A DNA stretch of 25,013 nt. Source: Alteromonas_E sp964230255. Its GTDB lineage: Bacteria > Pseudomonadota > Gammaproteobacteria > Enterobacterales > Alteromonadaceae. The stretch's first letter is position 1, and every line of letters starts with the position of its first letter. The stretch covers positions 1 through 25,013 of the forward strand of contig CAXRGW010000108.1 in assembly GCA_964230255.1 (NCBI GenBank), given 5' to 3'. Under the pieces are notes generated by a model that saw nothing but the letters and a program-made list of their open reading frames with translations, searched no databases and had not been told where the DNA came from. A program made the translations under genes and the position numbers. This document shows positions 8,892-16,095 of the stretch, piece after piece.

Positions 8892-9135
8892 CTTCTTGAG
8901 ACATATCCTCAAGCTGCTGCTGGCCATTTTTGTTAGTCAACATTTGCACTTTCTGTTCGGCCGTTTGCAACATCGCTTGCCCTTGTTTGGTCAAGTGCAC
9001 ACCACGTTCGAACTTTTCAAGTGCTTCTTGAAGCGGTAAGTCGCCGTTCTCCATCGCGCTAACGATGGCCTCTAACTCTTCGAGAGTCTGCTCAAAATTC
9101 TCAGATTTCGCCGCTTTTTGACTCAAAACCTTCAC
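8884..9135 (-). CDS. xseB: Exodeoxyribonuclease VII small subunit
   Basis: The 83-residue helical protein matches XseB by FEQTLEELEAIVSAMENGDLPLQEALEKFERGVHL and the following long helix with a charged tail. It binds the XseA large subunit to form exonuclease VII, which degrades single-stranded DNA. The start is GTG at 9135 without a clear Shine-Dalgarno sequence. An ATG four bases upstream lies in another frame and opens a 12-codon mini-ORF. The gene leads the xseB-ispA-dxs operon and diverges from pomA over a 195-base intergenic region. Confidence 0.93.
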   Translation of the reverse strand: MKVLSQKAAKSENFEQTLEELEAIVSAMENGDLPLQEALEKFERGVHLTKQGQAMLQTAEQKVQMLTNKNGQQQLEDMSQEDD

Positions 9136-9165
9136 TCATATGCTATTAATAATAAAGTATCGCGC

Positions 9166-9194
9166 ACATTACCTAAGGCCCTTTTGTGGGTCAA
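9166..9194 (-). promoter_or_regulatory. Possible sigma-70 promoter of xseB-ispA-dxs
   Basis: On the minus strand TTGACC (9189-9194) is followed after 17 bases by TAATGT (9166-9171), ending 30 bases before the xseB GTG. The -35 is good and the -10 is poor, so this is a weak call. Confidence 0.3.
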
Positions 9195-9330
9195 TGACTT
9201 TGTACCTGATTTGTGACGCTCATTTCGAGATTAGACATAATCGCTTGAGGGGTATAGTAATTATTATTACGGTCGATACAATGAATATATATAGTCCTTT
9301 CAGAAATAGCTGCAGAAATAGGAGAAACGT

Positions 9331-10095
9331 GTGGATTTAGCAACCATCATTGGCATCATTGGCGCGATAGGTTTTGTCGCAATGGCCATGGTGTTGGGCG
9401 GCGATATGGGCATGTTTATTAACGTTCCATCGCTGTTAATCGTATTTGGTGGCACTATTTTCGTCGTGTTGTCGCAATTTACCATGGGGCAATTCTTTGG
9501 CGCTGGTAAAATTGCCGCAAAAGCGTTTATGTTTAAAATTGAAGCGCCGGACGATCTAATCCAGAAAATCGTTGAGATGGCAGATGCAGCGAGAAAAGGT
9601 GGTTTTTTAGCCCTTGAAGAAGCGGAAATTGAAAATAGCTTCATGCAAAAGGGGGTTGATATGTTGGTGGACGGACATGACATTGACGTTGTGCGCGAAA
9701 CGCTAGCTAAAGATATAAGCATGACCACTCAACGCCATGAGTTCGGCGGTCAGATTTTTAAAGGAATGGGAGATGTTGCACCGGCTATGGGTATGATTGG
9801 TACCTTGATCGGCTTGGTTGCTATGCTGTCAAATATGGATGATCCCAAAGCCATCGGTCCTGCTATGGCCGTTGCGTTGTTAACGACTCTGTATGGTGCG
9901 TTCTTGGCCAATGTTATTTGTTTGCCAATTGCTATTAAACTCGGCAACCGCATGGAAGAGGAAAAACTCAATCAGTCATTAGTACTGGATGGCATTGTCG
10001 GAATCGCCGATGGACAAAACCCTCGTGTCATTGAAGGCATCTTGAAAAGTTATTTAGCCGCAAGTAAGCGCGCAGAGATAACAGAAGAGGATTAA
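9331..10095 (+). CDS. pomA: Flagellar motor stator protein PomA (sodium type)
   Basis: This 254-residue inner-membrane protein forms the ion-conducting stator with PomB. The N-terminal MDLATIIGIIG, the run FTMGQFFGAGKIAAKAFMFK, the cytoplasmic segment MADAARKGGFLALEE, and GDVAPAMGMIGTLIGLVAMLSNMDDPKAIGPAMA closely resemble Vibrio PomA as I recall it. Four membrane segments are visible, two before and two after the large cytoplasmic loop. It starts at GTG 9331 behind AGGAG at 9320-9324. PomB follows after one base. The resemblance favours sodium over proton coupling, but that is inference. The xseB|pomAB neighbourhood is also found in Vibrio. Confidence 0.93.
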   Translation: MDLATIIGIIGAIGFVAMAMVLGGDMGMFINVPSLLIVFGGTIFVVLSQFTMGQFFGAGKIAAKAFMFKIEAPDDLIQKIVEMADAARKGGFLALEEAEIENSFMQKGVDMLVDGHDIDVVRETLAKDISMTTQRHEFGGQIFKGMGDVAPAMGMIGTLIGLVAMLSNMDDPKAIGPAMAVALLTTLYGAFLANVICLPIAIKLGNRMEEEKLNQSLVLDGIVGIADGQNPRVIEGILKSYLAASKRAEITEED

Positions 10096-10096
10096 C

Positions 10097-11035
10097 ATGT
10101 CACAAGAAGAATGTCCTAAATGCCCCCCCAAGGGCCTGCCTCCATGGATGGCGACCTTCGCTGATCTCATGTCACTACTGATGTGCTTTTTTGTATTGTT
10201 GTTGGCATTCTCAGAAATGGACGTACTAAAGTTTAAGCAACTTGCTGGCTCAATGAAGTTCGCCTTTGGTGTACAGAACAAGATCGAGGTAAAAGACATT
10301 CCTAAGGGTACCAGTGTAATCGCCATGGAATTCCGTCCGGGCCGCCCAGATCCCACGCCAATAGAAAACATTCAGCAACAGACTATCGAAATGACCCAGC
10401 AGATGCTCGAATTCCAAGCGGGTGATGAAGATTCAGCGGGGGGAAGGCAGAAACAGCGAGGAACCCAGCGCGGTGGTCAGGCACAACAGACTGCTAATGA
10501 ACAATCAGCGGCAACCGAAACTCACTCAGCAGCGCAGGAACAAGTTAATGAGCTGATTAAAAAGGTTGCCCAGCAGCTGCAAAAACAAATCGTTGATGGC
10601 TCAATAGAGATGGAGTCAATGGGTCAGCAAATTACCATTCGTATACGCGAGAACGGCTCATTTTCAGCTGGATCGGCATTTTTGCAACCACAGTTTATTC
10701 CTATTATCCGCACAATTGGAGAATTGTTGGCCGATATGCCCGGAGAAATACAAGTTTCAGGGCACAGTGATAGCCAACAAATTTCGAATGAGCTATATCG
10801 CTCGAATTGGGATCTATCAGCACAACGTGCAGTGGCCGTTGCTGAAGAACTTCGCCGTGCGACAGGTTTTGATGAATCTCGCATGTCGGTCGTAGGTAGA
10901 GCTGATACGGCGCCGCTCCTTGATGGTGAAGACGCTGAGGGTAGGGCCCGAAACCGACGGGTAGAAATTGTCATTAATCAGGGTAAGCCTTTAATGTCTA
11001 ACCCAATTTCGGTTATTGAAGAGAGCGGTAGCTAG
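10097..11035 (+). CDS. pomB: Flagellar motor stator protein PomB
   Basis: The 312-residue protein has one N-terminal membrane helix (about 18-40) with the ion-binding aspartate D23 in WMATFADLMSLLMCFF. A plug/linker region follows, with a Q-, T- and A-rich low-complexity stretch at roughly 110-150. The C-terminal OmpA-like peptidoglycan-binding domain contains GHSDSQQIS and the end motif GRARNRRVEI. It anchors the stator to the cell wall and couples ion flow to rotor torque. The stop codon shares CTAG (11032-11035) with the convergent EVE gene. The cysteine pair C6/C9 at the N-terminus (ECPKCP) resembles that of Vibrio and Pseudomonas homologues. Confidence 0.92.
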   Translation: MSQEECPKCPPKGLPPWMATFADLMSLLMCFFVLLLAFSEMDVLKFKQLAGSMKFAFGVQNKIEVKDIPKGTSVIAMEFRPGRPDPTPIENIQQQTIEMTQQMLEFQAGDEDSAGGRQKQRGTQRGGQAQQTANEQSAATETHSAAQEQVNELIKKVAQQLQKQIVDGSIEMESMGQQITIRIRENGSFSAGSAFLQPQFIPIIRTIGELLADMPGEIQVSGHSDSQQISNELYRSNWDLSAQRAVAVAEELRRATGFDESRMSVVGRADTAPLLDGEDAEGRARNRRVEIVINQGKPLMSNPISVIEESGS

Positions 11036-11508
11036 CCGCTCGTCTTACCGCGTGCAGTTACTGTGAGTAAAGTGAATTCCTCACTGTTAACCGGCATTAT
11101 TGATAAGCGGTGGCCCTTATTAACTAAGGGCAACTCAACAATTCCAGGCATTAACTTTATCGTTTTAAGTGCTAGTACTTCTGGAAACGTTTCAACATGC
11201 TGTATGACAACGCCATACCACCGAGGTTGTTTTTGGGGTGATTCTGGGTCGAAATAGTTTGATTTGGGATCGAACTGAGTGGGGTCAGGACTTGGACTTT
11301 GAACAACTTTCGCTAAACCTGCAATACCAACATTTTTACAACTACTGTGATAAATCAGCACATCATCACCGACTGCCACTAAGTCGCGTAAAAAATTACG
11401 GGCTTGGTAACTGCGCACACCATCCCAGAATTCGGATTGATCAGGCCGCGCAACTAAATCAACAATACTAAAGGCGTCTGGTTCGGTCTTAAAAAGCCAA
11501 TGGGCCAT
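11032..11508 (-). CDS. EVE-domain protein
   Basis: The 158-residue protein is a stand-alone EVE domain. It starts MAHWLFKTEPDAFSIVDL and contains FWDGVRSYQARNFLRDL and DDVLIYHSSCKNVGIAGLAKV. The family belongs to the PUA/YTH-like fold; members are thought to bind modified bases in DNA or RNA, and no enzymatic role is assigned. It lies 15 bases downstream of the CFA-family gene on the same strand with no terminator between, so it may be the sixth gene of the stress operon. Homologues occur in many genomes without that operon, so the co-transcription is inference. It overlaps the pomB stop by 4 bases. Confidence 0.9.
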   Translation of the reverse strand: MAHWLFKTEPDAFSIVDLVARPDQSEFWDGVRSYQARNFLRDLVAVGDDVLIYHSSCKNVGIAGLAKVVQSPSPDPTQFDPKSNYFDPESPQKQPRWYGVVIQHVETFPEVLALKTIKLMPGIVELPLVNKGHRLSIMPVNSEEFTLLTVTARGKTSG

Positions 11509-11523
11509 AAGCTTTCACTTTAC

Positions 11524-12777
11524 TCAGCGAGTGACGGGGGCCTTAAAACCTGGTTTAGATATTATCAGCTGCACAGTGCTAATCGTTCGCTCTAAAAAGC
11601 CGCCTTCGCAATAGTTTAAATAGTATTGCCACATGCGCGCAAAGCGATCGTCATATCCATCTTTCAACAGTGCTTCACGACTTTGCTGGAACGCAATGTA
11701 CCAATCGTTTAACGTACGAGCATAGTCTAAGCCGATATCGTGTAAATCGCGAATCATCATATCAGTGTGCTCTTTTAGCGTTTTATTCATAACCAACTGC
11801 GATGGCAGGAAGCCACCAGGAAAAATATGTTTTTGAATAAAGTCCACACCCTTTGAATAGCTCTCATAGCGTCTGTCATCAATAGTAATGGCTTGAATGA
11901 CCATCAAACCGGTTTGCTTTAATAATGATGAGCATTTGGTGAAAAAGTTGGCCATGTACTCTTTGCCAACCGCTTCAATCATTTCGATTGATACTAATTT
12001 GTCATAACGCCCCTCGAGCAGCCGGTAGTCTTTTTTCAACAGTTTGATTTGGTCTTCCAAGCCTTCCCGTTTGACCCAATCTTGAGCGTATGAAAACTGC
12101 TCTTCAGATATAGTGGTAGTGGTCACTCTGCAGCCATAGTTTTTCGCTGCGTATACCGCTAAGCCACCCCAACCGGTGCCTATTTCTAATAAGTGATCGT
12201 TGGCCGTTAACTGTAGTTTGTCACAAATACTTTTGAGTTTGTGTTGTTGCGCTTCCGCAAGTGATGTATTGACGTCGGGATAAATAGCTGCAGAATACAT
12301 CATGCTTTGATCGAGAAATCTCGTATATAGTTTATTACCCAAATCGTAGTGAGCGGAAATGTTCTTTTTCGCTTGTTCCTGTGAGTTGCGGCGCATGAGA
12401 TGGCGAAATTTTTCAGCCGGAAATGATAGCCATTTAAATTTTGCTTCCCACTGGTCGAGAGTGTCGAGATTTCGCGCAAAAATCCGAATCACATTGGTAA
12501 GGTTTGGTGTGATCCACAATCCCTCAGTGTAGGTTTCGCCTGACGCCACGCTACCCCCTATTAGCAGGTGCCGATAGGCCAATGGAACTTGGATATCTAC
12601 TTCTGCTTTCAGGTCGCTTTTAGCGTCACCATATACCGCGACTAGAGTACCACGCTCCTTAATTGTGATTTGGCCGTGAGGCAAAGAAGAAAGCACATTA
12701 AGAAATAGTGCTTTACAGGTCCGGTTGACCCAATTTAGCTCTTCTTCAAACGCGATAGCTTGTTCACCATGCGACAT
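11524..12777 (-). CDS. cfa: CFA-synthase-family lipid methyltransferase
   Basis: This 417-residue SAM-dependent enzyme of the cyclopropane fatty acyl phospholipid synthase family has YDLGN (144-148), the SAM-binding LEIGTGWGG (197-205), TTTTISEEQ and IFPGGFLPS. It should methylate double bonds of membrane acyl chains. Compared with E. coli Cfa from memory, the bicarbonate-binding cysteine in the YSC motif is alanine here (YSAAIY, about A163) and the histidine of HTIG is glutamine (IQAITI). The glutamate of the FEHVG segment is kept (IEAVG). This suggests a methylase of the kind used for methyl-branched or furan fatty acids rather than a classic cyclopropanase. It is fifth in the operon, 2 bases after DUF1365. 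Confidence 0.93.
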   Translation of the reverse strand: MSHGEQAIAFEEELNWVNRTCKALFLNVLSSLPHGQITIKERGTLVAVYGDAKSDLKAEVDIQVPLAYRHLLIGGSVASGETYTEGLWITPNLTNVIRIFARNLDTLDQWEAKFKWLSFPAEKFRHLMRRNSQEQAKKNISAHYDLGNKLYTRFLDQSMMYSAAIYPDVNTSLAEAQQHKLKSICDKLQLTANDHLLEIGTGWGGLAVYAAKNYGCRVTTTTISEEQFSYAQDWVKREGLEDQIKLLKKDYRLLEGRYDKLVSIEMIEAVGKEYMANFFTKCSSLLKQTGLMVIQAITIDDRRYESYSKGVDFIQKHIFPGGFLPSQLVMNKTLKEHTDMMIRDLHDIGLDYARTLNDWYIAFQQSREALLKDGYDDRFARMWQYYLNYCEGGFLERTISTVQLIISKPGFKAPVTR

Positions 12778-12779
12778 GA

Positions 12780-13526
12780 TTAATGTTCCTTGTTGTTACT
12801 TGGGTAAGAATAGAAAGGGACGCGCTTGATAAACAGTTTCAGCGCTTGCCAGTATATTCCAACCACAGTTTTAATGGTCATACTTGGTATAGATAACATT
12901 ACGCGTCTTAGGGTCTTTGAGTTCAATGACATTTTTGTCATGTTAAGTGCCGCAGTAAAATGACGCTGCTCCTTGTAACAAGAAAGCTTCAAACGAAAAT
13001 GTTCATTGGGCTGTTGAATCGACCAACGATAGATCATATCCATCGGGTTAAAAGGCGATACATGAAATGCTTTGTCTGTTGGCGTTTGGTTGTTTAAATC
13101 AACCAAATAGTAATGGCGCTTATTCCACGGCGTATTGCTTACTTCGGCGAGCATATGGGTAAATTCACCGCTTTCGGCGCGCACGAAATAAAAGTTAACA
13201 GGGCTAAAGTACATACCGAATACCCGTAATTGACCGAGCATATAAACATCACCAGAAATGGTATCTTCAGTGAGTTCGTTACAGCGCGCTAAAACAGCGG
13301 GCTCCAATTCGGTATCAGGAGCGCCAAGAAAATCACTGCGTTTAAATCTGGCTGGTGCAAAGCGCCGACTAGAGAAACCATTGACCTCTTTATCGAGCTT
13401 ATCAATCTCTGATAGCTTTAACCAAAACAAGAAAATCTTGTAGGTAAATTGGTGGGTTTTTGGTACCACGCGTTGATGGAATACATCACCAGTGTAAAGC
13501 GCACTTTCAAACGCTAACTCGCTCAC
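12780..13526 (-). CDS. DUF1365 family protein
   Basis: This is a 248-residue protein of unknown function that almost always travels with an FAD amine oxidase and a CFA-type methylase. Conserved family features seen are the N-terminal SALYTGDVFHQRVVPKTHQFTYKIF, then VFGMYFSPVNFYFVR, TPWNKRHYYLV and FHVSPFNPMDMIYRW. I start it at GTG 13526, giving a GTGA overlap with the upstream amine oxidase stop, as with the ATGA overlaps elsewhere in the operon. An in-frame ATG at 13610 would add 28 arginine-rich residues from inside the neighbouring gene and is unlikely. No catalytic role can be assigned from sequence; lipid modification is inferred from context. Confidence 0.9.
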   Translation of the reverse strand: MSELAFESALYTGDVFHQRVVPKTHQFTYKIFLFWLKLSEIDKLDKEVNGFSSRRFAPARFKRSDFLGAPDTELEPAVLARCNELTEDTISGDVYMLGQLRVFGMYFSPVNFYFVRAESGEFTHMLAEVSNTPWNKRHYYLVDLNNQTPTDKAFHVSPFNPMDMIYRWSIQQPNEHFRLKLSCYKEQRHFTAALNMTKMSLNSKTLRRVMLSIPSMTIKTVVGIYWQALKLFIKRVPFYSYPSNNKEH

Positions 13527-14785
13527 AGCGTCGCTCCAAAATGCTGACAAACGTCTAATGCGCTTCGCACACCATCTTCGTGGAATCCGTTGTACCAGTA
13601 TGCACCGCAAAAATGAAAATTATCGACGCCATTAATTTCGGCGCGTCGAGCTTGGGCCGCGACCATTGCTAAATTATATTGTGGATGGGCGTAGCGGTAT
13701 TGACCTAGAATTTTGTCTGGATCGATCTGCGCTGTGTTATTTAGTGTTACGCAAAACGTATGAGGTGCTTCGAGTCGCTGTAAGATGTTCATGTTATAGG
13801 TTACGGACGCTGGACGCTGTTGTTCTCCAGATTCGCCTTTTATCAAGTAATTCCAACTAGCCCAAGCGAGTGGGCGTTTAGGTAGGATCCTTGTATCTGT
13901 ATGTAAAACGACGTCGTTCATTGCGTAGGGGATAGCACCTAATATGTCTTGTTGCGACTGACTAGGAGAATCAATCATTCTAAGCGCCTGATCGCTATGA
14001 CAAGCAAAGATGACTTCATCAAATCTATCAGATTCACCCATGATGGTAGTAATTCGGATATCGTCATCTTGCTTAGCGACGCTACTGACTGGCGTACTGA
14101 GTTTGATTTTGTCAGCAAAGCCCTCGGTTAATGGTCCGATATACTGATTTGAACCACCAATGATTGTGTACCATTGTGGTCGGTCAGATATGTTTAGTAA
14201 GCCGTGATTGTTGAAGAACTGCAAGAAGAAGCGCAAGGGGAAGCCTTTTGTGTCTTCAACTGAAGATGACCAAATTGCCGCACACATAGGCAAAATATAG
14301 TTTTGTACGAATACATCGCTTAAACGTAACTGCTGTATAAAGCCTATCAGTGTTTGTTCGCTTTCAACTACGGCTGGATCGAGCCTCTTACAGGCTTTGT
14401 TGAAAGTAAGGATGTCGTGAATAAGCCGGATAAATTTAGGCCTAACTAAATTGCGACGCTGAGCAAATAGGCTGTTCAAGTTATTGCCATTGTACTCAAG
14501 ATTTTCAGCGATATTTTTGACACTAAAACTCATCTCCGTTGGTTGGATCTTCACGCCTATTTGGTCCATCAAGTTAATAAAGTTGGGATAAGTCCAATCA
14601 TTGAAAACTATGAAACCGGTATCGATCGCGTATTGGCGTCCATCTACTTCAATATCTTTAGTGGCCGTATGCCCGCCAATGTAATCGTTAGCTTCATAGA
14701 CGGTGATGTCGTGTTGTTTATGCAACAGGTATGCGCATGTCAGGCCCGATATTCCCGAACCGATAATCGCTATTCTTTTCTTCAT
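13523..14785 (-). CDS. FAD-dependent amine-oxidase-family protein
   Basis: The 420-residue flavoprotein has the dinucleotide motif GSGISG (9-14) with E31 closing the beta-alpha-beta unit, then the IGGHTATKDIEVDG and DTGFIVFNDWTYPNF segments typical of the group annotated as NAD/FAD-binding or cyclopropane-linked amine oxidase. The C-terminal FHFCGAYWYNGFHEDGVRSAL is the second FAD-contact region. Proteins of this type are controlled by RpoE/ChrR in Rhodobacter sphaeroides, where one is implicated in modifying methylated fatty acids; a similar desaturase/oxidase role is inferred here. It overlaps the SDR gene by ATGA (14782-14785) and DUF1365 by GTGA. Confidence 0.92.
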   Translation of the reverse strand: MKKRIAIIGSGISGLTCAYLLHKQHDITVYEANDYIGGHTATKDIEVDGRQYAIDTGFIVFNDWTYPNFINLMDQIGVKIQPTEMSFSVKNIAENLEYNGNNLNSLFAQRRNLVRPKFIRLIHDILTFNKACKRLDPAVVESEQTLIGFIQQLRLSDVFVQNYILPMCAAIWSSSVEDTKGFPLRFFLQFFNNHGLLNISDRPQWYTIIGGSNQYIGPLTEGFADKIKLSTPVSSVAKQDDDIRITTIMGESDRFDEVIFACHSDQALRMIDSPSQSQQDILGAIPYAMNDVVLHTDTRILPKRPLAWASWNYLIKGESGEQQRPASVTYNMNILQRLEAPHTFCVTLNNTAQIDPDKILGQYRYAHPQYNLAMVAAQARRAEINGVDNFHFCGAYWYNGFHEDGVRSALDVCQHFGATL

Positions 14786-15525
14786 TTTGATTGTTTTCCG
14801 CGCTTCATTGAGTGTTTCATCGATACACAGATGCGCCGTTGTACTGCACTAGGTAACAGGTTTATAAATCTCAACATCAAACTAAAACCAGTCGGGAAGT
14901 AGACTGAGCGGGACCTCTTCTCAATGCCGTTCAACATATCCGCAACGGCTTCCTCGACTGATATTTTCATCGGCATCTTAAAGTCGTTCTTATCAGTAAG
15001 GGGCGTAACCACAAAACCAGGAGAAACGCTCTGGACTATCACTCCTTTATCCGCCAAGTCGACTTCTGTGCTCTTTGTAAAGTAATGGAGCGCAGCTTTG
15101 CTTGCGCCGTATGCTTGGCTTCGAGTGAATGGCAGTAATCTGGCCAGAGAATCGACAATAACAATTTGGTGCCCAACTTTTAGTTTAGGTGTTAAGGCAC
15201 TAACACAGTTAACTACACCAAAAAAGTTAGGCTCAAAAACGCGCTTAAACATTTCCGGTTCAATCGTCTCAATATCAACATATTCACAGGTGCCAGCATT
15301 GAGTACTGCGATATCACAATCGACATTAGAGAGGGCAGACGCTGTAGCTTTGGCATCGGTAACATCAAACTGCAAGGTTGATATACCGGAGACCTGTTCA
15401 AGTTCGCTTAGTTTAGTCGCATTTCTGCCACATGCAATTACGTGATAGCCGCTTTGCGCGGCTAATCGGGCCAATGCTTCGCCGATACCAGAAGTAGCAC
15501 CCGTGATTAAAATTGTCTTACTCAT
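14782..15525 (-). CDS. Short-chain dehydrogenase/reductase
   Basis: This 247-residue classical SDR has the cofactor motif TGATSGIG (8-15), LNAGT at about 75-79, S126, and Y139-GAS-K143. The catalytic serine, tyrosine and lysine are all present, so it should be an active NAD(P)H oxidoreductase; the substrate is unknown. A C-terminal hydrophobic/basic segment (FSLMLRFINLLPSAVQRR) could associate with membrane. It is second in the minus-strand operon, with ATGA overlaps at both ends that imply coupled translation. SDRs recur in this gene set next to sigma/ChrR pairs in Vibrio and Shewanella relatives. Confidence 0.92.
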   Translation of the reverse strand: MSKTILITGATSGIGEALARLAAQSGYHVIACGRNATKLSELEQVSGISTLQFDVTDAKATASALSNVDCDIAVLNAGTCEYVDIETIEPEMFKRVFEPNFFGVVNCVSALTPKLKVGHQIVIVDSLARLLPFTRSQAYGASKAALHYFTKSTEVDLADKGVIVQSVSPGFVVTPLTDKNDFKMPMKISVEEAVADMLNGIEKRSRSVYFPTGFSLMLRFINLLPSAVQRRICVSMKHSMKRGKQSK

Positions 15526-15944
15526 TGTAATTGTTCCTTCACGCGCTTCACAAAGAAACTGAGAATAGGAATGTTTTCATACGCGAGCTGGCCCATGTCG
15601 TAATAATCTCTATGATACAGCACCTTATCAGCGTCGGTCTGCAAAACCGTTATTCCTTGTACTTCGATAGGCTTGTTGCGCTTCAATTTATTCGCTTCGA
15701 ATGTCATGATCCATTCCACTGTATGGTCAGATTCACTCGAAGACCGTATGCTGCGTATATCGAATTTACACCACCTCGTTCCTTTGAGTAATTTATCGAA
15801 ATATTTTTGTACTACATCGATACCTTTATGAGTCGCAATTGGATCGATAAATTCGATGTTTTTATCGTAAACATCAGTAATACCACTTATATCTCTGTCT
15901 TTAAGTTGTTGATAAAAAAGCTTAAATTTTTCAATGGCTGACAT
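15522..15944 (-). CDS. NTF2/SnoaL-like protein
   Basis: This 140-residue protein is the first gene of the minus-strand stress operon. The start KFKLFYQQLKDRDISGITDVYDKNIEFIDP, followed by YFDKLL and a core of beta strands (VEWIMTFEA, EVQGITVLQTD, VLYHRDYYDMGQLAYENIP), is typical of the NTF2-like fold group found beside ChrR-type anti-sigma genes. Members bind small hydrophobic ligands or act as hydratases/isomerases; no specific reaction can be named. It begins 28 bases downstream of the proposed ECF promoter -10, with a perfect inverted repeat in the leader. Confidence 0.87.
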   Translation of the reverse strand: MSAIEKFKLFYQQLKDRDISGITDVYDKNIEFIDPIATHKGIDVVQKYFDKLLKGTRWCKFDIRSIRSSSESDHTVEWIMTFEANKLKRNKPIEVQGITVLQTDADKVLYHRDYYDMGQLAYENIPILSFFVKRVKEQLQ

Positions 15945-15953
15945 AACTGAACC

Positions 15954-15971
15954 GGTTAAATTGATTTAACC
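15954..15971. repeat. Perfect 8-2-8 inverted repeat in the leader of the minus-strand operon
   Basis: GGTTAAAT TG ATTTAACC spans 15954-15971, directly between the proposed -10 (15972-15978) and the NTF2-like start codon (15944). It could be an operator at the transcription start or a small 5' leader hairpin. Function is unknown. Confidence 0.6.
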
Positions 15972-16001
15972 TTTTTACCTCGAAAACGGCTTTGCAGATC
16001 A
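15972..16001 (-). promoter_or_regulatory. ECF11-type promoter of the minus-strand lipid operon
   Basis: Reading the minus strand, TGATCT (15996-16001), 17 bases, then GTAAAAA (15972-15978). It is nearly the same as the element before the sigma gene and resembles the RpoE/ChrR consensus (TGATCC with a TAA-type -10) known from Rhodobacter. It lies at the right place for the six-gene operon. Confidence 0.72.
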
Positions 16002-16034
16002 AGAGGTTAAAAACTTTTAATTAAGCGCATTTAG

Positions 16035-16063
16035 CGATCCAAACGTCCTTTTTAGCCGTAATT
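16035..16063 (+). promoter_or_regulatory. ECF11-type promoter of the LON-domain gene
   Basis: CGATCC (16035-16040), 17 bases, then GTAATT (16058-16063). The first base differs from the TGATC(C/T) of the other two sites. It ends 32 bases before the TTG start of the LON gene, on the opposite strand from the operon promoter and only 34 bases from it, so the two form a back-to-back divergent pair. Confidence 0.6.
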
Positions 16064-16095
16064 ATTGATGTCGTTAAATTGTCGGAAAACTTACG

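Noticed and set aside
13526..13610. Longer N-terminus of the DUF1365 protein from an ATG at 13610
   Set aside because: The extra 28 residues are arginine-rich, lie inside the amine oxidase gene and are not family-like; GTG with a 4-base overlap matches the rest of the operon.
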